Source of the DNA: Sphingomonas hengshuiensis
Lineage (GTDB): Bacteria > Pseudomonadota > Alphaproteobacteria > Sphingomonadales > Sphingomonadaceae
NCBI RefSeq assembly: GCF_000935025.1
Contig: NZ_CP010836.1
Location: 558,001 to 622,000 of the forward strand
Length of the DNA stretch: 64,000 nucleotides
Direction: 5' to 3'
Below the pieces are notes generated by a model. The model was not told the origin of the DNA. It saw nothing but the letters and a program-made list of their open reading frames with translations, and made no database searches. Below, piece after piece: positions 38,514 to 49,303 of the stretch (position 1 is the stretch's first letter; each line of letters begins with the position of its first letter). Position numbers and translations under genes: made by a program.

Positions 38514-39971
38514 CTACTCCGTCTCGTTTCGCAGGTGGTTCAACGGGTGCCACGCGCGCGTGTTCCGTTGCCACGCCTTCAGCCGAAGCGCGACGATAGA
38601 CCATCGCAGCGGCTGGGCGATAGGGATGTATCCCGAATCGGCGGTGAGCGCCGCATCGGCCTCTGCAATGCGGTGCGCGCGGTTGTAGAGATCGGGGGCG
38701 TCGCGCGCGGCATCGACCAGCGTCGCGGCATCGCCGGTGCAGCCGCCGCACGCCGTCGCGAGGAACCACCGCCCGCTGTCATAGGGCGCGACCGCGTCGA
38801 TCAGGCGGAGGTCGGCGGGGGCATCGTGCGCCACCCGCTCGGGCGCGATGCCGATCGTGATCAGCCCGGCGGCGACATGGGCCCAGACCAGATTGCCGCC
38901 GGGACCCGCGGGAAGCGCGATGCGCAGCGCCAGCGGACCCGGATGCTCCGCCTTCCACGCCGCGACGCGCTGGCGCGCGGCGGCGCGGCGCGCGTCGAGG
39001 CTGAGCGGCTGCCACGAAGGGACGGCGGGGGGCACCGCCGAATCGAGCTGGGCGGGCAGCACATTTTCGACCGGGGTCCAGTCGGGCATCACCGCCTGAG
39101 TCAGCGCAGTGCGATCGATCGCCATCGCCACGGCGGCGCGATCGGCAGGGTCGGCGAGGAACCCCTCGCGGCGCACAACCTCCAGCCCGAACAGCCCGGT
39201 GGCCGGATCGACCTGGATAGTGTCGCGCGCGATTCCGGCGATGGCGAGGAGCGGCCAGTCGACGAAGCTGCCGCCCAGCACCAGATCCGATTGCCGCGCC
39301 TGGAACCGCGCAATCGCCAGCGATGCGCGTTCGCCGAACAGCCGGACGGTCTCCTCGGGCGCGGGCGCCGATTCGGGCTGCATCGGATCGGGGATCGGGC
39401 GGAGCAGCGTGCTGCGCGTGCCGGCCTGCGCGCGCAGCGGGCCGCTGCCCGCGGTGCCGCCGGTGCGGAACACCGCCAGTTCGGGCTGGGCGAACAGCTT
39501 GAGCAGGTCGGGGCGCGGGCGTTTGAGCCGGACTTCGATGACCTGCGGGGTCATCTCGACGATCTCGTCGATCACCGCGAGGAACGGGGCAAGCGGGTTG
39601 CGGCTGCCCGGCGCCGCGGCGCGGCGGAGCACCGCGACGACCTGAGTCGCGGTGACGGGCGCGCCATCGGGCCAGGTCGCGGCGCGCAGGCGGAAGATGT
39701 AGCTGCGGCCCTCGTCGATCACGATCCAGCGCTCGGCCAGCCCGGGCTCGATCTGGCCGCCGGCGTCGAAGCGGACGAGGCCCTGCGCGGTGGCGCCGAG
39801 CAGCACGCGCTGGGGGAAGTCGAGCGTGCCCTTGCTCGGGTCGGCGGGCTTTGCCGCGGCGCCGATCGCGCTGACGATGACGGGGGCGTCGTCCTTGCGC
39901 TGACCCTGCGGGCCGCACCCGCCCGCGATCAGCGCGAGGCTGCACAGCAAGGGAAGGGCGGGGCGGATCAT
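38514..39971 (-). CDS. Peptide ABC transporter substrate-binding lipoprotein (SBP_bac_5)
   Basis: A 485-residue extracytoplasmic binding protein with a lipoprotein signal (LCSLALIAGGCGPQ, Cys19). The domain shows GLAERWIVIDEGRSYIFRLR typical of the family-5 solute-binding fold. No permease or ATPase genes are nearby, so it may be an orphan binding protein or serve a distant transporter. The start at 39971 gives a proper signal peptide; an upstream extension is unlikely. Confidence 0.8.
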   Translation of the reverse strand: MIRPALPLLCSLALIAGGCGPQGQRKDDAPVIVSAIGAAAKPADPSKGTLDFPQRVLLGATAQGLVRFDAGGQIEPGLAERWIVIDEGRSYIFRLRAATWPDGAPVTATQVVAVLRRAAAPGSRNPLAPFLAVIDEIVEMTPQVIEVRLKRPRPDLLKLFAQPELAVFRTGGTAGSGPLRAQAGTRSTLLRPIPDPMQPESAPAPEETVRLFGERASLAIARFQARQSDLVLGGSFVDWPLLAIAGIARDTIQVDPATGLFGLEVVRREGFLADPADRAAVAMAIDRTALTQAVMPDWTPVENVLPAQLDSAVPPAVPSWQPLSLDARRAAARQRVAAWKAEHPGPLALRIALPAGPGGNLVWAHVAAGLITIGIAPERVAHDAPADLRLIDAVAPYDSGRWFLATACGGCTGDAATLVDAARDAPDLYNRAHRIAEADAALTADSGYIPIAQPLRWSIVALRLKAWQRNTRAWHPLNHLRNETE

Positions 39972-40164
39972 CGGTGCTTTCGCTAAGGGGCGAGAGGCCG
40001 GGTGTATGGGCGGGGCGGCCTCCTGCCAACCCCCGTGCGGGGCAGGTCGCCGCATCGGGGCGGGTCGAGGGCGGTTTTTCGCCGCAACGCACCCTCGATC
40101 ATGGAACTAGCGCGCGCGCGGTGCGATTTCCGTTGTGGCACAATAGCCTATGGAGGTTCCACCG

Positions 40165-40395
40165 ATGCGTATCCTAGCCAAGACCGCCGCCGCAATCGCG
40201 ACGCTTTCGCTCGCGACTGCACCCGCACTTGCTGCACAAAGCTCGGCATCGTCGCTGTCGCTGCGCGCCGCGACGAAGGCCGACAAGTCCGAGGACCTCG
40301 CCGGCGCGCCGCTGATCGCGCTTATCGGCATCGCCGCGATCGTCGCGGGCGGCGTGATCATCGCCACCGACGACGACGAACCGGACAGCAACTAA
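40165..40395 (+). CDS. Small exported protein, unknown function
   Basis: A 76-residue protein with a signal peptide (MRILAKTAAAIATLSLATAP...LAA) and one C-terminal hydrophobic segment (LIALIGIAAIVAGGVIIAT) followed by an acidic tail DDDEPDSN. The ATG at 40165 has a good GGAGGT site 7 bp upstream. Small proteins of this plan are common in sphingomonads. No function is known. Confidence 0.65.
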   Translation: MRILAKTAAAIATLSLATAPALAAQSSASSLSLRAATKADKSEDLAGAPLIALIGIAAIVAGGVIIATDDDEPDSN

Positions 40396-40417
40396 CCCCG
40401 CGCCGGAGCGGGCCATT

Positions 40418-40504
40418 TGGTGCGGACGGCGGGACTCGAACCCGCACGCCCCGAGGGGCAGAAGATTTTAAGTCTCCGGCGTCTACCGGTTCCGCCACGT
40501 CCGC
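40418..40504 (-). tRNA. tRNA-Leu (anticodon UAA)
   Basis: Read on the minus strand the gene starts GCGGACGTGGCGGAACCGGT, has the anticodon loop around CTTAAAA (anticodon TAA), a long variable arm (CTGCCCCTCGGGGC region) typical of tRNA-Leu, T-loop GGTTCGAGTCC and an acceptor stem closed by CGTCCGC, then discriminator A and an encoded CCA. The total is 87 nt including CCA. No integrated element is seen at its 3' end. Confidence 0.95.
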
Positions 40505-40562
40505 ATCGCGGCACGCAAGCCGCAAGCTGCGGCGGGCGTCAAGCCGGCATCACTGACCAAAG

Positions 40563-40597
40563 GCCCGGCGGGAGCGATTCCGCCGGGTTTTGTTTGC
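40563..40597 (+). terminator. Intrinsic terminator
   Basis: A perfect 8-bp GC stem CCCGGCGG/CCGCCGGG with an 8-nt loop is followed on the plus strand by TTTTGTTTG. It would end transcripts running rightward past the small exported gene and face the ihfB transcript. Confidence 0.6.
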
Positions 40598-40689
40598 GTT
40601 TGTTGCGAAATTCGCGAACGATCGAGTTTCGCGGCGGCGCCGGCCCGCGCCGCAATGCGCCGTAAGGCGCATCGCTCACACGTTATCGC

Positions 40690-40968
40690 TCACACGTTGA
40701 GGCGGACGCGCATTTCCTTGCCCGGCTTGAAATAGGGCACGCGCTTGGCCTCCACTTCGACGGTTTCGCCGGTGCGCGGGTTGCGGCCGACGCGGCCGTC
40801 GCGTGCGCGGGTGGAGAATGCGCCGAAGCCGCGAAGCTCGACGCGACCATCGCTCGTCAGGCGCCCGACGATTTCGTCGAAGAACACCGACACGATCTTT
40901 TCGACCTCACGGATCGACAGCCCAGGATTTTCCTGCACCAACATTTGAACCAGTTCCGAACGGATCAT
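40690..40968 (-). CDS. ihfB: Integration host factor beta subunit
   Basis: Small DNA-bending protein (92 residues) that dimerises with IhfA. The signature [20 protein letters not shown] carries the beta-arm proline region, and [13 protein letters not shown] closes the domain. The ATG at 40968 follows GGAGGGAG; an upstream extension lacks conservation. A 14-bp direct tandem duplication (ATCGCTCACACGTT, 40671-40698) spans its stop codon. Confidence 0.92.
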   Translation of the reverse strand: MIRSELVQMLVQENPGLSIREVEKIVSVFFDEIVGRLTSDGRVELRGFGAFSTRARDGRVGRNPRTGETVEVEAKRVPYFKPGKEMRVRLNV

Positions 40969-41092
40969 TCCGCTCCCTCCCATAGCGTGCGGCCTGCAAA
41001 CCATTCCGCGACGCATTCCCGCGGGGACATTAGCGCCGTTCCACAATCTTCATCAACCCGCAGATTTACGGAATAGCGTATAAATTTCAGAC

Positions 41093-41127
41093 AAAAAGGG
41101 GGAGCGCCGCATCGCGGCACTCCCCCC
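41093..41127 (-). terminator. Strong intrinsic terminator of rpsA
   Basis: In rpsA orientation a 13-bp stem GGGGGAGTGCCGC/GCGGCGCTCCCCC with a GAT loop is followed at once by TTTTTGT. It begins 30 bp after the rpsA stop. This is the clearest terminator in the window and separates rpsA from ihfB. Confidence 0.88.
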
Positions 41128-41156
41128 AATTCCGATTCGGTCGGTTGTGACCGGTA

Positions 41157-42878
<1,722 letters not shown>

Positions 42879-43211
42879 AAGAGGATCGTTCCTAAGGTTT
42901 CGTCATTTCCGGCCGGCCGGTTGAATCCGGCGGTCTTTTAGGCCGAAATTGCCACGGTGGCCGGACGCCGGCCGCAGCATTCCACGGACAAGGGTCGCGG
43001 GGCGTTTTCACAGCTATTCGTCGTGAAAAGCGGCGCGCATGGCCGAAACCCGCGCGCGTCCCCCGCAAACATCCGCTCGCAGAACCGGCGCGCCATAGCC
43101 GAGCGGGCGGCGAACCGCAAGGCCGGTCGCGCGGGCGGCACGATCGCGGCGGCACCCCTCTATAATGGAAACAGGGCGAGGCGCGGCTTTGCCGGCGCGG
43201 CAAGGCAGGCG
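42879..43211. other. 333-bp intergenic region between divergent rpsA and sugar gene
   Basis: This gap holds the presumed rpsA promoter and leader on the minus side. A self-complementary GC block (CCGGCCGGCCGG, about 42911-42922) is visible close to the rpsA start. No credible small gene, RNA gene or strong promoter motif is seen. Frames crossing it lack a ribosome-binding site. Confidence 0.5.
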
Positions 43212-44378
43212 ATGCGGATACTCTTCTATCTCCCGGTGGTGACGCCTTTCTGGTTCGAGACGCTGCTGCTGCCGATGCTGGCTGCGCTGCACGATCATGC
43301 CGAGCTGCATGTGCTGGCCCCGGCGGAATGGCAGCATACCGGCATAGGGGCGCGCGAACTGGCGATGGCTGCGCATCTCGACCGGATTCGCTGGCACATC
43401 GTCGGCGACGGCGACCATGGGTCGCTGCGCACCCGGCCTTCGGACCCGGAGGGGCTGATCGCGTTCGTGCGCGATCTGGCGCCGGATCATGTCCTGTGCC
43501 GCAGCGCGGAGGACGCGACTCCGAAGCGATTTCCGGGGCGGGTGCAATATATCATGGAGACCGGCGCATCGCCGCTCCGCAGCGATGTGTGGCTGCGGCT
43601 CCAGGACGGCATTTTCGAGCATGGGGTGATGCCCGCGCTGGAGCCTGGGATCGCGCAGCGGCTGGACGCACTATTCGCGCCGCGCTGGCAGGCCGCAGTG
43701 ACGCGGTGCCGGTCCGAAGGCGCCTTCGCGCTGGATCGCGCGGCCGCGTGCGCGGCGATGGGGCTGCCCGACGATCGCCGCATCGTCGCGGTGCCGCTGG
43801 AATATGCGCATCCGGAGAATTTCTTCGACATCCACCATCGCTTTCCCGACAATTGCGCGCTGATCGATCATCTCGTGGCGCAATTGCCCCCGGGCTGGGT
43901 ATTGGCGGCGACCGATCATCCGCTGAACGAAGCCTATTGCGACACCACCGCGCTGCGTGCCTGCATCGATCGGCACCAGGGCCGCGTGCGGCTCGTCTCG
44001 GGCGAGGATGCGACCGGGCTGATGGTCAAGCATTGCGATGCGCTGGTGGTCCAGAATTCCAAGACATTCGCGGCGGGTGCGTTCTTCGCAAAGCCGATTT
44101 TGCGCCTGTCGCATTGCCGCTCCGCCGATTGGCTGAACCTGTTCGACGATGCGCCGTCGCTGTTCGCCGCCGTCGAGCGCGGCGATGCGCCGGTCGCCGA
44201 TCCCGATCGGTTCCGGCTGTGGGTCGCCTATCACCTGCTCGACGAAGCCTTTCTGCCCGCGACGCTGACCGGCGCCGACCTGATCGGGCGGATGACGCAG
44301 CCGGTCGACCCGGCACGCTGGGCCGACGCCCTTGATCGCTATGACGCATTCCAGCCCCGGAGCCTGCACCATGCCTGA
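43212..44378 (+). CDS. Putative surface-glycan (capsule/glycosyltransferase-like) protein
   Basis: A 388-residue cytoplasmic protein beginning MRILFYLPVVTPFWFETLLL, which looks like a GT-B or capsule-biosynthesis fold. Late motifs VLAATDHPLNEAYCD, VKHCDALVVQNSKTF and AKPILRLSH resemble KpsS/LipB-type or nucleotide-sugar-using enzymes. I cannot name the substrate. The stop overlaps the next gene by 8 bp, tying it to a nucleotide-sugar (CMP-sugar type) synthetase. Confidence 0.55.
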   Translation: MRILFYLPVVTPFWFETLLLPMLAALHDHAELHVLAPAEWQHTGIGARELAMAAHLDRIRWHIVGDGDHGSLRTRPSDPEGLIAFVRDLAPDHVLCRSAEDATPKRFPGRVQYIMETGASPLRSDVWLRLQDGIFEHGVMPALEPGIAQRLDALFAPRWQAAVTRCRSEGAFALDRAAACAAMGLPDDRRIVAVPLEYAHPENFFDIHHRFPDNCALIDHLVAQLPPGWVLAATDHPLNEAYCDTTALRACIDRHQGRVRLVSGEDATGLMVKHCDALVVQNSKTFAAGAFFAKPILRLSHCRSADWLNLFDDAPSLFAAVERGDAPVADPDRFRLWVAYHLLDEAFLPATLTGADLIGRMTQPVDPARWADALDRYDAFQPRSLHHA

Positions 44379-45111
44379 CGCCCTCAATCCGTACCGCGAT
44401 ATTTCGGTTGTGATCCCCGTGCGCGAGGGCAGCAGCCGCGTGCGCGAGAAGATATTCCTGCCCTTTCACGAACAGATGACGCTGCTCGACTGGAAGATCG
44501 CGCAGTTGCTCGAAGTGCAGAGCCCCGACCGCATCTTCCTCAGTTCCAATTCGGACCGGGTTCGCGCCGCGGCCGAGCGGGCAGGCGTGGGCTTCCTGCC
44601 CCGCAGCGACTATCTGAGCACCGGGCATGACGCATCGTTCAGCGAAGTGATCACGGGCATCGTCAAGGACGTGCCGACCGCGCATTTCGCCTGGGTAACG
44701 GTGGTCGTGCCGCTGATGACGCCCGAAGAATATCGCGAGGGGTTCGACCTGTACCTGCGCGACGTGGCCGGCGCGGGCAGCCATGACAGCCTGGTCTCGG
44801 TCAATCTGGTGAAGGAGTATTTCTGGAACGCGGCGGGCGCGCTGAACTATCGCGCCGATCGCGGCCATACGATCAGCCAGGAACTGCCCGACTGGTTCCG
44901 CGTCACCAACGGGCTGTACATGCGATCGGTGGCGGACACGCTGCGCGAAGGCTATTTCCTGGGTCCGCAGCCGGTGATGCACCGCGTGGGCAAGGCATCG
45001 GGAATCGATATCGACGAATATGAGGATTACGAGCACGCCGTGGCGCTGAAGGCCCGGTATCTGGAGGGGCGCGGCGGCGCGGGCCATGGACCGGCGCGTA
45101 TCGCCGCCTGA
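44371..45111 (+). CDS. Acylneuraminate cytidylyltransferase-like protein
   Basis: A 246-residue nucleotidyltransferase. The N-terminal motif VIPVREGSSRVREK (about residues 11-24) matches the CTP-binding loop of CMP-sialic acid and CMP-Kdo synthetases, and IFLSSNSDRV and VVVPLMTPEEYREG follow the family plan. It probably activates a nonulosonic acid or similar sugar as a CMP derivative for the protein encoded upstream. The ATG at 44371 sits 9 bp after GGAG and overlaps the previous stop. The sugar is unknown. Confidence 0.7.
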   Translation: MPDALNPYRDISVVIPVREGSSRVREKIFLPFHEQMTLLDWKIAQLLEVQSPDRIFLSSNSDRVRAAAERAGVGFLPRSDYLSTGHDASFSEVITGIVKDVPTAHFAWVTVVVPLMTPEEYREGFDLYLRDVAGAGSHDSLVSVNLVKEYFWNAAGALNYRADRGHTISQELPDWFRVTNGLYMRSVADTLREGYFLGPQPVMHRVGKASGIDIDEYEDYEHAVALKARYLEGRGGAGHGPARIAA

Positions 45112-45268
45112 CCCGGCGAAATTCCGGCGCGCCGCCGCCGCGCGGCTCCTGTCCGCGCTATAATATCCGGTAGGGCGACACCCGGTGCCGGAACAGGGCG
45201 GGAGCATGATGACGACAGGGACGATCCTTCTTCACTCGCAACGGCGCGTGTCGCGGACTCGGCGCTGA

Positions 45269-46489
45269 ATGCTCAAGCGCATCTCTCCCGCCGAAGTGAC
45301 GCTCGGCATGTATGTCCACTCGCTCCAGGGCGGCTGGCTGACGCATAATTTCTGGCGCCCGCGCTTCCTGGTGCGCCATCCCGAACAGATCGCGGCGCTG
45401 CGCCAGAGCGGCGTTTCCACGATCGTCATCGATCTCGAACGCAGCCGCCCGGCGCGCGCCAGGGCCGGGGGGCGGCGTTCGGCGGCGACGGTGCAGGCGC
45501 TGCCCCGCGCGGCGCAGCGCATCGAGGCCGATCGCCGCTTTGCCAACGAGGTCGCGACCGAAGCGCGGCGCGTGATGAAGACCGTGTTCGACGGCGCCCG
45601 CCAGGGCGAGCTGGCGTCCCCGGCGGATATGGAGGTGGTGCTCCAGTCGATCGCCGAGGCGCTGGACCGCAACCGGCCTATGCTGTTCGACGTGCTGCGG
45701 CTGCGGGGGCGCGACGAATATACCTATTATCATTCGGTCACCGTCGGTGCGCTGATGGTCAATTTCGCGCAGGAACTGCGGCTGGAAGACTCGCAGATCC
45801 GCCTGATGGGGCTGGCAGGGCTGCTCCACGACATCGGCAAGATGCAGGTGTCGCCCGAGATATTGAACAAGCCCGGCAAGCTCGACGATGCCGAATTCGA
45901 GGAGATTCGCGCGCATCCGGCGCGGGGGCACGCGATGCTGGAGCGGATGGCGGATGTTCCTGCCGAGGCGCTGGAGGTATGCCTGCACCATCATGAGAAG
46001 ATCGACGGCACCGGCTATCCCTTTGGCCTGGCGGGCGACGCGATCGGGCTTGCGGCGCGGATGGGCGCCATTTGCGACGTGTATGACGCGCTGACCTCGG
46101 CGCGGGCCTATAAGGCCGCGTCCTCCCCGGTGGCGGCGATCACGATGATGGCGCAGTGGAAGGGGCATTTCGACCCGGCGCTGCTGTTCGCGTTCATGAA
46201 GAGCGTGCGGGTATTTCCGGTGGGGCTGCTGCTCCGGCTCCATTCGGGGCACCTCGCCGTGGTGCGCGACAATGGCAGGCGCGTCAGCCGGGCGCGGCTG
46301 ACCTGCTTCTACGACATCGCCGCCGGGCGGCTGGTTACGCCGCGCGACGTGTATCTCGCCGATGTGGTGGGGGAGGATATTATCGCCGGGCGCGCCAGCC
46401 CTCGCGAGCATGGTCTCCCCAACTGGCCGGGGCTGCGCGACCTGCTGCTCGCCGGGCGCGACCCGACCAGCGTGGCGGGCAAGGCCTGA
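45269..46489 (+). CDS. HD-GYP domain cyclic-di-GMP phosphodiesterase
   Basis: A 406-residue protein with an N-terminal DUF3391-like domain ([15 protein letters not shown]) and an HD-GYP domain. The catalytic pieces are all present: [14 protein letters not shown] (His187-Asp188), [24 protein letters not shown] (GYP at 249-251) and DVYDALTS. It should hydrolyse cyclic di-GMP, lowering it to favour motility. It stands alone between the sugar pair and convergent cmk. Confidence 0.9.
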   Translation: MLKRISPAEVTLGMYVHSLQGGWLTHNFWRPRFLVRHPEQIAALRQSGVSTIVIDLERSRPARARAGGRRSAATVQALPRAAQRIEADRRFANEVATEARRVMKTVFDGARQGELASPADMEVVLQSIAEALDRNRPMLFDVLRLRGRDEYTYYHSVTVGALMVNFAQELRLEDSQIRLMGLAGLLHDIGKMQVSPEILNKPGKLDDAEFEEIRAHPARGHAMLERMADVPAEALEVCLHHHEKIDGTGYPFGLAGDAIGLAARMGAICDVYDALTSARAYKAASSPVAAITMMAQWKGHFDPALLFAFMKSVRVFPVGLLLRLHSGHLAVVRDNGRRVSRARLTCFYDIAAGRLVTPRDVYLADVVGEDIIAGRASPREHGLPNWPGLRDLLLAGRDPTSVAGKA

Positions 46490-46496
46490 CGCGCCG

Positions 46497-47135
46497 TCAG
46501 CCGGCGGCGCCGCGCCGCTGCACCTTTGCCTCGACCAGTGCGATCGCGCGCTGAGTCGCGGCGTCGATCGACAGGAAGCTGGTGTCGAGCAAGGCGGCAT
46601 CGGGCGCCTGGACCATCGGCGCCTCCGACCGGCGCGAATCGCGATCGTCGCGCGCGCGGATATCGGCCAGCACCTTGTCGAGGCTGGTGTGGAGCCCGGC
46701 CTTGCGCAGTTCGAGGTGGCGGCGCTGGGCGCGGATCATCGGCGTCGCCTTGACGAACAGCTTCACCTCGGCGTCGGGCGCGATCACCGTGCCGATGTCG
46801 CGCCCGTCGAGCACGGCGCCGCCGGGCTGGTGCGCGAATTTCTTCTGCCGCTGGAGCAGCGCGAGCCGGACCAGCGGATGCGCCGAGACGATCGACGCCG
46901 CCTTGCCGACATCGTCGGTGCGCAGCCACGGATCGTCGAGCAGATAATCCTCGAAGCTGCACGACGACACCGCATCGGCTTCGCTCGAAGGGTCCAGCTC
47001 CTCGCGCAGCACCGTGGCGGCGACCGCCCGGTACAACAGCCCGGTATCGAGGTGCGGCAGGCCATAATGGCGCGCCAGGGCACGCGCGATAGTGCCCTTG
47101 CCCGATGCGGCGGGTCCGTCGACGGCGATGATCAT
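46497..47135 (-). CDS. cmk: Cytidylate kinase
   Basis: Phosphorylates CMP and dCMP (212 residues). P-loop AVDGPAASGKGTIARAL at the N-terminus and GLLYRAVAATVL, VLDGRDIGTVIAPDA further on are family signatures. The start is ATG at 47135 rather than TTG at 47144. It lies 15 bp downstream of aroA on the same strand, the usual aroA-cmk order. Confidence 0.93.
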   Translation of the reverse strand: MIIAVDGPAASGKGTIARALARHYGLPHLDTGLLYRAVAATVLREELDPSSEADAVSSCSFEDYLLDDPWLRTDDVGKAASIVSAHPLVRLALLQRQKKFAHQPGGAVLDGRDIGTVIAPDAEVKLFVKATPMIRAQRRHLELRKAGLHTSLDKVLADIRARDDRDSRRSEAPMVQAPDAALLDTSFLSIDAATQRAIALVEAKVQRRGAAG

Positions 47136-47150
47136 GGCAGGCAAGGTGGC

Positions 47151-48476
47151 TTACTCGCTGAGCGCGTCAAGGGTGGCGAAGAAATCGGGATAGCTGGTCG
47201 CAACGGGGCTCACATCGTCGATCGTGACCGGCGACGCCGCCACGAGTCCAGCCACCGCCATGCTCATCGCGATGCGATGGTCGAGTTTCGAGGCGATCCG
47301 AGCGCCGCCGGGCAGGGGCGCGCCGCCGGTGCCGGTGATCGACAGCCCGTCGTCATGCTCCTCCAGCACCACGCCCGCCGCCGACAGCGCCGCCGCCATC
47401 GTCGCGATGCGATCCGATTCCTTCACCCGCAGCTCGTGCGCGCCGCGCGCAACCGTCGTGCCCTCGGCCAGCGCGGCGGCGACGAACAGGATCGGATATT
47501 CGTCGATCATACTCGGCGCGAGTTCGGGGGGCACGGTGATCGCGCGCAGCGGCGCGTGGCGGACGCGCAGATCGGCGACATCCTCGCCGCCCACTTCGCG
47601 GCGCGCCAGCTCGGTGATGTCGGCGCCCATCATCCGCAGGGCAGTGAGAAGGCCGGTGCGCGTCGGGTTCATGCAGACATTGCGGATCGTCACGTCCGAG
47701 TCCGGCACGATCGACGCCGCGACCATCCAGAACCCCGCCGAAGAGGGGTCGCCGGGGACGACGATGTCCTGCGGCTGCAACTCGGCCTCGCCGGTGATCG
47801 AGATGACCTTGCCCTCGGGGCTGTCCTCGACGGTCAGTTCGGCGCCGAAGCCGCGCAGCATCCGCTCGCTATGGTCGCGGGTCGGCACCGGCTCGATCAC
47901 GCGGGTGATGCCCGGGGTGTTGAGCCCGGCGAGCAGCACCGCCGACTTGACCTGCGCCGAGGCCACGGGAAGCGTGTACGCGATCGGGATCGCCGGCGTG
48001 CGTCCGCGCACCATCAGCGGCAGCCGCCCGCCGGGGCTGGCGGTGATCTCTGCCCCCATCGTCGACAGCGGCTCGATCACGCGGCCCATCGGGCGGCTGG
48101 AGAGCGAGGCGTCGCCGGTGAAGGTGACGGTGATCGCATGCGCCGCGACCAGCCCCATCAGCAGCCGAGTCGAGGTGCCCGAATTGCCCATGTCGAGCGC
48201 GCCCTCGGGCTGGAGCAGCCCGCCGACGCCGACGCCGTGGACGCGCCACACCCCGTCGTCGCCGCGCTCGACGCTGGCCCCCATCGCGCGCATCGCGGCG
48301 GCAGTGGCGAGCACGTCCTCCCCCTCCAGCAGCCCCTCGATCCGGCTTTCGCCGACCGCGAGCGCCGAAAACATGATCGCGCGATGGCTGATCGATTTGT
48401 CGCCGGGAACGGCGATGGCGCCGCGCAGCGGACCGCGCGCGGACAGGGTGAGAGGGCGAGGGTTGGCATGCGTCAT
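47151..48476 (-). CDS. aroA: 3-phosphoshikimate 1-carboxyvinyltransferase (EPSP synthase), class II type
   Basis: Sixth step of the shikimate pathway, joining shikimate-3-phosphate and PEP (441 residues). VPGDKSISHRAIMFSALA, LPVASAQVKSAVLLAGLNTP, PTRDHSERMLRGFGA and RVKESDRIATM are all present and the sequence follows the class II (CP4-like) layout. At the PEP-site loop it reads GNSGTSTR, with glycine at residue 100 where CP4 has alanine. The start at 48476 (MTHANPRPL) is preferred over an upstream extension. Confidence 0.93.
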   Translation of the reverse strand: MTHANPRPLTLSARGPLRGAIAVPGDKSISHRAIMFSALAVGESRIEGLLEGEDVLATAAAMRAMGASVERGDDGVWRVHGVGVGGLLQPEGALDMGNSGTSTRLLMGLVAAHAITVTFTGDASLSSRPMGRVIEPLSTMGAEITASPGGRLPLMVRGRTPAIPIAYTLPVASAQVKSAVLLAGLNTPGITRVIEPVPTRDHSERMLRGFGAELTVEDSPEGKVISITGEAELQPQDIVVPGDPSSAGFWMVAASIVPDSDVTIRNVCMNPTRTGLLTALRMMGADITELARREVGGEDVADLRVRHAPLRAITVPPELAPSMIDEYPILFVAAALAEGTTVARGAHELRVKESDRIATMAAALSAAGVVLEEHDDGLSITGTGGAPLPGGARIASKLDHRIAMSMAVAGLVAASPVTIDDVSPVATSYPDFFATLDALSE

Positions 48477-48579
48477 GGTGCGGCGGCTTTGACAGCCGCC
48501 TTGCGCCATGGCAAGGCGCCCACCACTTTCCGGGACGACTCCCGAAAATCACGATATTTTGAAAGGCAAGAGGCAACAC

Positions 48580-48906
48580 ATGGTGAAGCCGGAATGGGGC
48601 ACCAAGCGCGCGTGCCCAAAGTGCGGGACGCGGTTTTACGATCTGACCAAGGACGAGCCCGTCACCTGCATCAACTGCTCGTTCTCGTGGGAGCCCGAGC
48701 CGATCCTGAAGTCCAAGCAGCCGATGCCGTTCGAAGCCGCCAAGGCCGACCCGGCCAAGCCGGTGACCGAGGATTCGGATCTGGGCGATGAAGATCTGGA
48801 CATCGTTGCGGCCGACGACGAAGAGCCGTCGCCCGACGACGATGTCGACCTGGGCGGCGACGACGATCTGGGCGTCGAAACCGGCGGCGACGACGACGAG
48901 CATTGA
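48580..48906 (+). CDS. TIGR02300/FYDLN-acid family protein
   Basis: A 108-residue protein with an N-terminal zinc-ribbon (KRACPKCGTRFYDLTKDEP, later CINC) followed by a very acidic tail rich in Asp and Glu. The family is restricted largely to Alphaproteobacteria and its function is unknown. The ATG at 48580 has an AGAGG site. It is divergent from aroA and followed by a hairpin. Confidence 0.88.
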   Translation: MVKPEWGTKRACPKCGTRFYDLTKDEPVTCINCSFSWEPEPILKSKQPMPFEAAKADPAKPVTEDSDLGDEDLDIVAADDEEPSPDDDVDLGGDDDLGVETGGDDDEH

Positions 48907-48914
48907 TGCGATTC

Positions 48915-48949
48915 CCGGTGCCGTGCCCTGGCGGGGCGGCACCGGATTT
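48915..48949 (+). terminator. Hairpin after FYDLN gene, possible terminator
   Basis: A perfect 9-bp stem CCGGTGCCG/CGGCACCGG lies 8 bp after the gene stop and is followed only by ATTTC. The tract is short, so it may be a 3' stabiliser rather than an efficient terminator. Confidence 0.4.
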
Positions 48950-49051
48950 CGGGCGCGCAGGAAGCGGGTTCGGAAAAAATTCGGCGAGGCGTGCAAGCGT
49001 CCTTGCCAAACGGGCGAGGGTCTTCTAGTGGCCTCGCCTCCTACAGGGTTT

Positions 49052-49127
49052 GGGGCCGTAGCTCAGCTGGGAGAGCGCTGCAATGGCATTGCAGAGGTCA
49101 GGGGTTCGATCCCCCTCGGCTCCACCA
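49052..49127 (+). tRNA. tRNA-Ala (anticodon GGC)
   Basis: GGGGCCGTAGCTCAGCTGGG begins the gene; the anticodon stem CTGCA/TGCAG encloses loop ATGGCAT (anticodon GGC); T-arm GGGGTTCGATCCCCC and acceptor closing CGGCTCC follow, with discriminator A and encoded CCA. The last 21 bases belong to a 50-bp direct repeat, the other copy of which lies 1.46 kb downstream, so this tRNA is the integration site of a small island. Confidence 0.95.
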
Positions 49128-49156
49128 TTCCCCCGTTTCGCGATCGATATCGCTGC
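49107..49156 (+). repeat. Left attachment-site repeat (attL) within tRNA-Ala 3' end
   Basis: This 50-bp segment starts CGATCCCCCTCGGCTCCACC inside the tRNA T-arm and ends GATCGATATCGCTGC 29 bp beyond the tRNA. An identical copy is at 50565-50614. Such a repeat of a tRNA 3' end is the usual mark of site-specific integration. Confidence 0.88.
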
Positions 49157-49303
49157 AATGCAGGTCGGGCAGGCGTGTCATATTCGCCAGCCGGGGCGGT
49201 AAGGATACGGGGGTAAACGGTCGCTCAGAACTGTTTGATTGCCCTCTCCCATATCTCTGTCATTTTCAGGCCGTAGGCGGGTAGGTTCGCAAGCCGAAGC
49301 GGG

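Noticed and set aside
48415..48580. Extra small gene between aroA and the FYDLN gene
   Set aside because: Frames here are only upstream extensions of the two known genes; no independent start with a ribosome-binding site is present.
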